Origin: Ditylenchus dipsaci
Taxonomy: Eukaryota > Nematoda > Chromadorea > Rhabditida > Anguinidae
Assembly (NCBI GenBank): GCA_004194705.1
Contig: SADC01001341.1
Location: forward strand, 310,001 to 374,000
DNA: 64,000 nt
Direction of reading: 5' to 3'
The notes below the pieces were generated by a model that did no database searches, was not told the origin of the DNA, and saw only the letters and a list, made by a program, of their open reading frames with translations. This document shows positions 56,099-64,000 of this stretch, piece after piece; position 1 is the first letter of the stretch, and each line of letters begins with the position of its first letter. Made by a program: the position numbers and the translations under genes.

Positions 56099-56832
56099 TA
56101 GTACCAAATCGACTAAACTCACCTCCGAAAATTTGCTCCACTTGTTCCTGGATGTGAATTGAATGAAACGAAACAGTTAACTTTCTTATTTTCACCTACC
56201 TACCTGGACATCTATTCACCAATCAATTATTGTTACTGAAGTTTTTTTTGTTGTGGAATGTATATGTTGGTAGCCAATAAATATGAGACATGATGGTTGT
56301 CAATAAATATTGATAGGTTAATAGGTTGAAATTTGATGTTCTTTATGATTAATATCAAAAAATCGAAAAACTGCAGTAAATTTTTGTAAAAATTATCCAT
56401 TTTCGTTCGACTTTTACGATTTTCACAAAACCCGAAATTTAGGACGGGCCCCGCGGGGCCCCGAAATTTTTTGGCGTAACCCCGAAACCCCGACCGAAAT
56501 TCTAGAGCTAAAAAACCCCGCCCCGAAACCCCGACGACCGGCATTTTTCTGTCTCTACTTTTAATTGATTCTAAAAACGTTAACTGTAGGGGTGCCCGTT
56601 TAATAGAGGTTATACGGTATTTGGTAAAATTTCTTTTGGTAAAGGCACATGTGTTAAGAAAACTTTTTGGTAAAGCACATGAATCGAGGTCCTCTACTCA
56701 GGACTATTGCACTCAGAGGGGTTTGAACCAGCGACCTTGATGATGAGTGTATGGACTTCTACACCACTCAAATACTCAAAATCATGATAAAAATAGGGCA
56801 TGCGCTCAGGTGGATTCGAACCAGCAAGCTCT

Positions 56833-57778
56833 GGTAAACCATCGATTGGATACAAAAAGTGATTGGATACATCGATTGGATACACCATCGATTGGATACA
56901 CCATCGATTGGATACATCGATTGGATACGCCATCGATTGGATACATCGATTGGATACGCCATCGATTGGATACATCGATTGGATACACTTTACACTTTTT
57001 TTCTTTGAACATCGATATTTACTATAAATATAAAAATTTAGCAATCTGATAGATGCTAATATAGAACTCGTGCGCCTAATCGTTAACGAACTCAGCGACT
57101 ATTCAAGCGAAGAAGAAAATGACGTATAACCATGATAGTTTGAAAGCTTACTGGTGCTGCACCAAGAAAAAGCTATGTGGGTCATAAAAGGGTCAGCATT
57201 ATCCCGTACCATGTACCCCCAAAGGGTCAGCCCTTATCCCGGAGCATGTACCCCAAAGGGGCTTCCTATTGAATTAGGTTGCCTGCCGAAGGCAGGCAGG
57301 TAGAAAATCTAGAAAAGTCAAAATTTTCGATGGAAGTGGTCGGAAACAACGTCTTTATCGGTTTCAGCGTGTAAGTAGTCAAAAAGCCACGGGGGTCAAA
57401 CAGACCAGGCGGTCAATTGTCGCGGACCCCTCAGTATATGTTTTCGGAGCAGTTCTTGGACCAATGCGTTTTGAGTGAACAAGTTCCATGTTAGCCAAGA
57501 TTATCTAAAACGCAGAGAATAGAATTGTAAATGCACCATATAATACTGTTATGCTGAAAACAAAGCTCACAAAATGAACAATATAAAATGACAAAACTAT
57601 TTGTTGCAAGTTAAGTTGTTTTGAGTTAAAAATGGCACGAATTTGAAAAAAGTGTATCCAATCGATGTATCCAATTGATGGCGTATCCAATCGATGTATC
57701 CAATCGATGGTGTATCCAATCGACGGTGTATCCAATCGATGTATCCAATCACTTTTTGTATCCAATCGATGAGCAGTC
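56833..57778. mobile_element. 9-bp-duplication element with exon fragment
   Basis: GCAAGCTCT lies on both sides (56824-56832, 57779-57787). Subterminal ATCGATTGGATACAAAAAG arrays are inverted copies, while the extreme 8 bp (GGTAAACC; the complement of GAGCAGTC) are not. Same architecture as 29740-30234. A short exon-like stretch is inside near 57040-57129. Overlapping ORFs in the arrays (SIGYIDWIH repeats) are artefacts. Confidence 0.75.
57044..57129 (+). pseudogene. Captured terminal-exon fragment
   Basis: After an acceptor-like AAATTTAG, a frame reads NLIDANIELVRLIVNELSD and an acidic Ser/Glu tail (SEEENDV) to a stop. Too short to assign. Its composition differs from the surrounding arrays, which suggests a host-gene piece. 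Confidence 0.3.
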
Positions 57779-58489
57779 GCAAGCTCTACATCACCACTTA
57801 GAATCGCTCAGAACTCCATCCAGGAGGACGAACCAAACCAAGTGGTCGTCCACTTGGATCAAAATTTTTTTTGACGTTTCCGAGTTCTAAAACATTTTTT
57901 TTGCACTAGTTCGAGCATACTGAAGATGGTTTGACAGTGGTGAAGTCACGTTTTATCGATAAATTTTTGATTTATCGCTAACGATTGATTTTGATAAATC
58001 AATCGTTAGCAATAACTCAAAAATTTATGGATAAAACGTGACTTCACCACTGTCAAACCATCTTCAGGATGCTCGAATTAGTGCAAAAAAATGTTTTAGA
58101 ACTCGGAAACGTCAAAAAAGAATTTTTGATCCAAGTGAACGACCATTTGGTTTGGTCACACTGGATAATGGGGTTCTTAGTGATTCTAAGGGCTGATTTA
58201 GAGGTCGCTGGTTCGAATTCACCTGAGCGCATACCTTTTATTACCAATTAAAGATATAAAAACAGGCGTTTGACTTTTCAGGGCATTTGGGTGAATTTAC
58301 TAGGGTTGCGTAATTAGCCGGGTAAAATCTTTTTGGGTGAAATCTAAATAAAATTCTAAGCCTTGTTTTGTTAGAAACCAACTTGAAAAATCCGTACAGA
58401 AGTTGAATGAATAGGCAAAAAAATTTGAATTGGCGGAGAACGATTCAAAACAGGTGGCAATGGCCCTTTAAGCACAAAAGCCAAGAATT

Positions 58490-59600
58490 GAGTAGGCTCC
58501 AAAAAAAGTTTAAAAATCCCTCCAAATCGGAGATGGTGGATTTCAGCGTGGACTTTAGATGGATTTCGTGTTCAAGTTGGATTTTCTGCCAATTTTAGTG
58601 CTCTTATTCCGAATATCTTTTCGGAACCCTCAAATTCAACATCTTAGCTATCTTTTAAGCATAAAACCGAAAAATTGTGGTGGTTTCAAAAAAAAGTTTT
58701 CAAGTCCCTCCAAATCGGAGATGTTGCATTCTGGCCTGGAATTTGGGTGGATTTTCATGTTCAAGCCTAATTTTCTGCCAACTTTTGTGAACTTATTCTA
58801 GATATCTTTCCGGCACCCTAAAATTTAACATCTTGCTTTTTTTCAAGCAAAACACCCGAAAATTGAAGAAGCTCCAAAAAAGTTTTTTGGTTTTTAAGTC
58901 CCTCCAAATCGAAAATGGTGGTTTCAGCCTGGAGTTTAGGTGGATTTCGTGTTCAAGTTTGATTTTGTGCCAATTTTTGTGAACTTTTGCCGGATACAGT
59001 CGACACTCGATATAAGGACACTCGATATAAGGACAGAAGTTCGTCCCGGCCTCGGGTCAGACACTTTTTTTAGCCCGATTTTCGAAAATTTTCACCGGTT
59101 TTGTTTTGTCAGTCTGGTTCCAAATATCGCAAGGATTCCGATTTTGCCGATCGTTTTTCAGAAATCCAGATTTTTTTCTTCTAAAAAAGCAAAAACTCGA
59201 TATAAGGACAGGGATTTTGAAAAAGCCTGTGTTTAAATCGAGTTTTTGCTTTTTTATAGGAAAAAAATCCGGATTTCTGAAAAAACGATCGGCAAAATCG
59301 GAATCCTTGCGATATTTGGAACCAAACTGTCAAAACAAAACCGGTGAAAATTTTCGAAAATCGGGCTAAAAAAAGTGTCGGACCCAAGGCGGGAACGAAC
59401 TTTTGCCGGTCCCCTGAGTGTCTTTATATCGAGAGTCGACTGTATATTTCCGGGACCCTTAAGTTCAAGATCTCAACTCTCTTTTTAGCACAAAGTTATA
59501 AAATTGAGTAGGCTCTAATAAAAATTTTAAAGTCCCTCTAAATTAAAAGTGGTGGATTTAGCATGGATTTTGGTGTATTTAATGATCGAGTTTGGGAACG
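58490..59600. repeat. ~190-bp tandem repeat, 3-4 units
   Basis: Units start near 58497, 58685 and 58870, and a fourth resumes after the MITE near 59445. Each has TCCCTCCAAATCG, GGTGGATTTCGTGTTCAAG, TTTCTGCCAA and a CCGGRACCC end. A lone piece lies at 63315-63385. Confidence 0.7.
58997..59442. mobile_element. TA-type palindromic MITE, copy 5
   Basis: TA (58995-58996, 59443-59444) flanks CAGTCGACACTCGATATAAG and the inverse CTTTATATCGAGAGTCGACTG. The core arms carry GTTCGTCCCGGCCTCGGGTC and CGCAAGGATTCCGATTTTG. The centre repeats ACTCGATATAAGGACAG. It is inserted in the 190-bp tandem repeat at the CCGGA word. Confidence 0.87.
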
Positions 59601-59734
59601 GGGTTGCCTAAGACCTTGACTGTTTGAATTCCCGCCACATTCCAGTATCAACATTGCTACGGGTCAAGCTTTACTATTCAGTTAACTGTACGGCCACAGT
59701 TATCGGTTAGAATATGTCAAGAATACGTATGTTA

Positions 59735-60235
59735 TGTTCGAATGGCCAGGAATGGCCAGAAGCCCCTGAAAGTTGGTTTTTTGGGGGTTTACTAAAGGGG
59801 AGTAAACTTTTTGCGATTCCACCCTGAACCACTCAAAACCAACATAAACCTGGAATTCTGAGTGATTCAGCCGATCGGACCAGGATTCTGATCCGCTCAA
59901 TCGAATTTTCGCAAAAAGTTTACTCCCCTTTAGTAAACCCCCAAAAAACCAACTTTCAGGGGCTTCTGGCCATTCCGGGGTGGAATTCTGAGGGATCCAA
60001 GTTATTTCATGACTAAAAAATTTGAATTCTTGCAAAATATTGCTAAATTTGGTTGGTCTTGGACAGAAAAAGGCATAAATAATTTTTTTCGTGGCACATT
60101 TCAGCTTTTTCGTGGCACATTTCCGCTTTTTCGTGGTATGTCGTTTTTCGTGGCAGAAATAATCTTTTTCGTGGCATTTTTTAGCCTTTTCGCAAACCAA
60201 ATCAGTATGAGCCCAAATTTAAACCAATTTTGAAT
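59735..60235. repeat. Palindrome-bearing repeat, inverse of 47450-47950
   Basis: Long perfect arms (GGCCAGAAGCCCCTGAAAGT ... GGGGAGTAAACTTTTTGCGA and their inverse) occupy 59755-59985. Then come TTTCGTGGCACATTTC-type units. The 166-codon ORF on the minus strand is read from these repeats (CHEKDYFCHEKRH) and is not a gene. Confidence 0.65.
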
Positions 60236-60596
60236 TCCTTTGAATTTGAATTATTGATTCAAAGTCTTCGCTTCATCAGCAAATTTACGCTAGATGAAAA
60301 TCATATGCGCTTGGTGTTTCATAGAACTGTAAAAATTATCAAATTAAATAATGGGAAGAAACGGATTTGAATTCAAGTGTGAATGCCAGGTTAAACTGGC
60401 CAAATGAAATATCCTGGCGGCAAGAAATAATACTTTGTTCACAAATGTGCAGTACTTTACACAACTTTTTTACTCTTACTTTTCAGTGCAAATTGATTTT
60501 CAAGTGATTTTCAACTGTTATTTGATACTGCTATTGAGTCAAAGACTTACTTAATATTCCTGAATTTTTTCAGCTAAATTTTTCTACTTGACGAAT

Positions 60597-61391
60597 ATGT
60601 CCACCAAATACTTCATTCCATGTGAAGTGCTTCAAAATGTCTTTAATTTTATCCCGAATGCTGACATTTGTCAGCTTTGTGTTTGCTCTCGCAGCATTTT
60701 TCATTTACTGAAACCTCGCATACATCAGAAGGTTGGTTTTCATAACATTCCTAACATCACTTTTAACTATGAAAACACTAGTGAACAATCCAATTTACCT
60801 GTTGACTAAGAACTAGGGTTGTGAAAATGTTCGAGCAGATTAATTTGGAGCATATGCTTGAGCATTTGTTTTTTTTTTCGAGCGCAAATACGAACATATG
60901 CTCGACATATTCAAACCGTTAACTGTGGCCGTACAGTTAACTGAATTTAACAATCTGCTCAAGCATATGCTCGTTTCGCTACCCTACTTAAAACTCAAAT
61001 GTTGAGTACTTCTTACTTTCAAGCTTAAGGTTATCGAAGAATGTGCCAAACTGCAGAAAGAAAAAGAGCGTCTGGTTCGAATTATCATAGATGACTACTA
61101 CATTTCTTGGACTTTCACGGGCCGTACCGAACTCTCAAAAAGTGAAATTGCTATGTTGGTCGACCAGACTCAAGTGTCAGAAGTCTTCATTAAGGTTAGT
61201 AAAAAAATGCAGCCGAATACTTGTTTGAAAATGTATGTCTTTCTATTCAGCTCTACTGGCATAACCTGATGCGTGCCGCCGCTGCCTTTGAGGCTTCTGA
61301 GGAAGTTTTGAAGGATCCAGAAGGATCACAGATTCTCAGTGATTATCTCGTATGGAAACTGCGGGTCCGAAAGCGGATCAGGTATCTTTGA
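60597..61391 (+). CDS. F-box-like protein, copy 2
   Basis: Exons 60597-60731, 61030-61194 and 61251-61391 splice in phase 0 to about 146 residues. The F-box-like start (PCEVLQNVFNFIPNADI) is followed by a coiled KLQKEKERLVRI region and DQTQVSEVFIK. Exon 1 looks identical in protein to copy 1 (43921-44055); the C terminus differs slightly (RVRKRIRYL against RVLKRRTYL). AATTTTTTCAG just before the 5' leader could be a trans-splice acceptor. F-box proteins recruit substrates to SCF ubiquitin ligases; the target is unknown. Intron 1 has only the old 172-bp MITE. A conserved open frame (IFEKIKKLVAAGIIKF) lies beyond the stop in another phase. Confidence 0.65.
60814..60986. mobile_element. Short hAT-like MITE, orthologous insertion
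   Basis: TAGGGTTGTGAAAATG to CGCTACCCTA, the inverse of 43667-43838. Shared by both gene copies. Confidence 0.65.
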
Positions 61392-61787
61392 AAAGATCAA
61401 GAAATTAGTGGCGGCTGGCATCATAAAATTTGTTTGTAAAGAAAATTATCTTTTGTTTGCATCGTTGATTCAGGCTGTCATGTCGTTTTTGGAAATAATA
61501 AAAAGTCGTGCTCTGTACTTGTGTCAAATCCTTTATGGTGAGGCAGCTCTGGCTTATGTGCTGTTCTCAAATTATTCACAGAATTTTTTTTTACTGAAAT
61601 AAGATCAAAATCTTGATTTACCTTGGTTCTCAAGGCAGAAAGTCAAATTTAGGTGAATCGAAAATTTAAAAAAATTTTTTGACGCATGAAAGGTTGCAAA
61701 ACAGCTTTTTATCGGTTTTATCGTATAGAAAATGGGTTAGTTAGGAGACGAACATGATTCACCTAAAAGTTGACGCTACTTGGTTTC

Positions 61788-62081
61788 ATGTTAAAAAGGG
61801 ATAATCATACTCACGGCTACCGCACATTTAGCATGTGTTGTGCTAAATGTCCGCCCAAGGAACATTTTTTCAACTTACTTTTTCATAAAGAAACTCATAT
61901 TAGAGTTATTTATGCGGTAGGCCCCAGTTTTCAAAACTTTGTTCAACATCTTCCTTTTTCTACCGAAGAAGATTTCCTCTCTTTTCACAAGGCCGGGCTA
62001 GAGGCCCAGCATCCGGATATTCAGCCTAGCTGTGAAAAAGTGCTTGTCTTAAATGAAAACCCGCAGGTTGCACCCCGCTGA
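61788..62081 (+). CDS. Small hypothetical protein, repeat-related
   Basis: This 97-codon frame starts at ATG (MLKRDNHTHGYRTFSMCCAK) and ends NENPQVAPR. It has a C-C-x-x-C run and a globular look (FSTEEDFLSFHKAGLEAQ). IYAVGPSFQNFVQHL is also encoded, in pieces, by the dispersed module at 20120-20165 (IYAVGPSQQNYVQHL) and, on the minus strand, near 7600 and 40130. It may be part of a multicopy gene or of a transposon protein. No family was recognised. Confidence 0.35.
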   Translation: MLKRDNHTHGYRTFSMCCAKCPPKEHFFNLLFHKETHIRVIYAVGPSFQNFVQHLPFSTEEDFLSFHKAGLEAQHPDIQPSCEKVLVLNENPQVAPR

Positions 62082-62289
62082 TCAGCTTAGTCCATGGAAA
62101 GTAGTTATAGTTTTGCCTGCACTACGACTTCCTGGGTTTGTGAGTGCCCTTAGACGCTTAGAGAATCAACACTCTGAGGATCTTAACCATTTCGAAAAAG
62201 GGGCCCCTGTATTATTCCCTTACCCTCCCAATACAGCCCGTAATCCCATTTAAATGCTTTTCTGATCTTTTTATGGCAAACTTATTGTA

Positions 62290-62620
62290 TAAAAATGGTT
62301 TTTAGGCACTCCTAAAAAATTTAAAATAAATTACTGGTGAAATAACGTGAAATTTTTCGGCCGGGGATGAATTGGCCGGGGATCAATCGGCGGGGATCAA
62401 TCGGGGTGGACCCGGAAAAAATATGAGCTTCTCGATTAGTTGCGAAAATTCGGCTTTTTAAGACTATTACACTCTAGTTGGAAGCAGAGATGGGCAGAGA
62501 CCAGATCAGACCGATCAGACCAGGCCGCGGAGGACCAGATCAGACCAGACTGGTCTGATCCGATCTAGATCGATTTAAATCACAAATCTTTTAGCCTTTA
62601 TGCCAAAATTTTACGAAAGA
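62290..62620. repeat. GATCCCCGGCC / GATCAGACC block, inverted
   Basis: Inverse of 39830-40115 (and 45420-45620). AAATTTTTCGGCCGGGGATG and GACCAGGCCGCGGAGGACC are shared. It marks continuation of the large inverted duplication. Confidence 0.65.
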
Positions 62621-62629
62621 CAGTTTTTG

Positions 62630-63082
62630 GGGACCGGCCAGTTAGCGAGACGGTCAGTTAGCGATGGCCAATTAGCGATGGTTTTTTTCAAAATTTTTGA
62701 TATTTTTTGCCATAAAAGTACTCTTTTTGTGGAAAACAATTTTTCTGGAGCCACCCAGTAGCTGAAATTTCCTCAGGAATCCGAATCAGAAAACAGAAGT
62801 TTAAAATAACGCGTGGTCGTTGAGATATGATCTAAAGTTGGATGGTCATCATTTAAAAATGACAAGCACCCAACTTTAGGTCATATATCAGCGACCACGC
62901 GTTATTTTAAATTCTGTTATCTGATTCGGATTTCTGAGGAAATTTCAGCTACTGGGTGGCCCCAGAAAAACTGTTTTCCACAAAAAGAGTACTTTTATGG
63001 CAAAAAATATCAAAAATTTTGAAAAAAACCATCGCTAACTGGCCATCGCTAACTGACCGTCTCGCTAACTGGCCGTACACCC
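62630..63082. mobile_element. Palindromic MITE with 8-bp duplication
   Basis: AGTTTTTG (62622-62629, 63083-63090) flanks GGGACCGGCCAGTTAGCGAG and its inverse CTCGCTAACTGGCCGTACACCC. The element is a near-perfect palindrome. The other copy of the region (AAGACAGTTCTTGCAGTC, complement at 39750-39775) is empty. Confidence 0.87.
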
Positions 63083-63089
63083 AGTTTTT

Positions 63090-64000
63090 GCAGTCAGACA
63101 ACTAATTTTATTTCATTTTTTTCATGAAATATTCCAGATCAGACCGAATAATACCAGATTAGACTTATTTTTGTAATCAAACATACTTTTAACTTCGAGT
63201 CTAAATTCCCTTAGACGCTTAGAGAATTAACACTCTGAGGATCCTAACCATCTCGAAAAAATGGCCCTGTATTGTTCTTTTCCTCTACCTTAATTTTTCT
63301 TGCTCTCCAAATTGCAGCAATGGATTTTAGTCTGGATTTGAGGTGGATTTTTGTGTTCAAGCCCACTTTTCTGCCATTTTCTGCAAACAGGCAAGGATAG
63401 GCGAGGTAGGCGAGGGTAGCCGAGGTGGAGTAGGTAGGTTCACAGGTAGGGTGGATGATCTACCCTAACCATTAATGCACTCGAACGATATGTCTACCCG
63501 AACTACTGATATACATGAACCACTAATGTTCCAGAACCACAGGAATAGTGCCCGAACAACTAATGTTCCCAAACGGCATATGCGCCGATTGGCGCCTGAA
63601 GACCCTAGTTAACTATACCACCTCAGAACGATTATTTTTTATGTTTTATTATTTCCAAAAAAATGACCATTTTTTCAGAGAGCTCGGTCTAACCAAGTCA
63701 ATCTACCAGAAAACCGCCGAAAATGGCCTTTTTGGACGTAAGCAAAAATATTCGAATCCCACAAAAATCCACATTTTTTCAAATTTCAGACCCTCAACTT
63801 CCATGGGAATAGCCCAAAGGGTTGCAGTATAGAATCCCCCCCCCCACGGGGAGTGATCAGATCGAGGAGATAACCTCATATTCGTGTTTCTCGACCCCAA
63901 TTTCATGTGAAAGCCGGCTGTTTTTTTGATTCTGAGAAAAAAATTTTTTCGAACCACAGGGGGTCACAGCCCCCAAAATTCAAAATCATAAGTACTAGGA
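63090..64000. other. No supported gene
   Basis: 63090-63160 continues the inverted duplicate. 63205-63275 is the GTTAATTCTCTAAGCG repeat. 63385-63460 has AGGCGAGGTAGGCGAGG words. The ORFs at 63548-63832 and 63703-63957 overlap on opposite strands with no other support. Confidence 0.4.

Larger units (their letters stand above)
55596..56557. mobile_element. hAT-like element with 8-bp duplication
   Basis: Ends TAGAGACAGAAA and TTTTTCTGTCTCTA are flanked by CTTTTAAT (55588-55595, 56558-56565). 51741-51752 (CTACTTTTAATT) is the paralogous empty site. Inside are CGGGGCCCCG-rich ends, a GTACAACGAGTCG array (55801-55955) and a TA MITE (56010-56098). Confidence 0.87.
56620..58260. repeat. hAT-family interior with tRNA-like modules and foldback
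   Basis: The order matches the interior of 16276-20515: GGTAAAG words, GAATCGAGGTCCTCTACT, two tRNA-like modules (56700-56825), ACTTAGAATCGCTCAG, and a tRNA-ended foldback (57815-58235). Clear outer ends were not found. The 9-bp-duplication element at 56833-57778 is inserted in it. Confidence 0.6.

Noticed and set aside
56747..57782. ORFs with SIGYIDWIH and YPIDVSNRW repeats
   Set aside because: Translations of the GGATACATCGATT arrays in several frames.
59700..60200. 166-codon minus-strand ORF with repeated Cys-His-Glu-Lys
   Set aside because: It is read through tandem TTTCGTGGCA units and a perfect palindrome, and a similar frame exists in the inverse copy at 47.5 kb.

Overview
This is nuclear DNA from a nematode or a close relative. 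The evidence is: short GT-AG introns (about 32-80 nt in most genes) with acceptors close to TTTTCAG; a likely spliced-leader acceptor directly before the start codon at 22719; and a gene with a Ground-like domain, a family known from nematodes (32770-34954). Genes are sparse. Most of the window is nested, non-autonomous DNA transposons, palindromes and minisatellites. No transposase, integrase or reverse transcriptase was recognised, and no rRNA or complete tRNA gene.

Layout. 0-5 kb: a hAT-like element, a TTAA-flanked element, tRNA-like relics, and a two-RRM nucleolar-type gene on the minus strand (3240-4727) with a broken copy of its 3' end at 2031-2150. 5-22.3 kb: nested transposons, including 5053-7559, 16276-20515 and 20647-22298, which share terminal words and have perfect 8-bp target duplications. 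Inside 16276-20515 sits a second element (16847-19083, 4-bp duplication) carrying spliced exons of a probable BAR-like host gene. 22.7-24.7 kb: a nine-exon gene for a single-pass membrane protein. 25-32.7 kb: mostly repeats. 32.8-35 kb: the Ground-like gene. 35-40 kb: repeats. 40-46.7 kb: an F-box-like gene (minus strand) whose first intron holds a 2.46-kb TTAA element with 300-bp terminal inverted repeats and RPB7 (RNA polymerase II subunit) gene sequence; then a Ser-rich ORF pair. 47-53 kb: repeats and a third, 5'-truncated relative of the F-box gene. 53.6-54.7 kb: an RRP8 rRNA methyltransferase gene. 55-60 kb: more nested elements. 60-63 kb: a second, inverted copy of the F-box-like gene without the TTAA insertion.

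Functional links are few. RRP8 and the RRM protein both fit nucleolar rRNA work. The main biology here is transposition: at least ten insertions can be defined to the base by target duplications, several confirmed by an unoccupied paralogous site within the window, and host gene pieces lie inside three elements. Five reading-frame breaks in four otherwise well-built genes are each repaired by exactly one extra base, two of them beside T runs. This looks more like one-base deletions in the assembly than gene death. All calls are by eye; no search was run.
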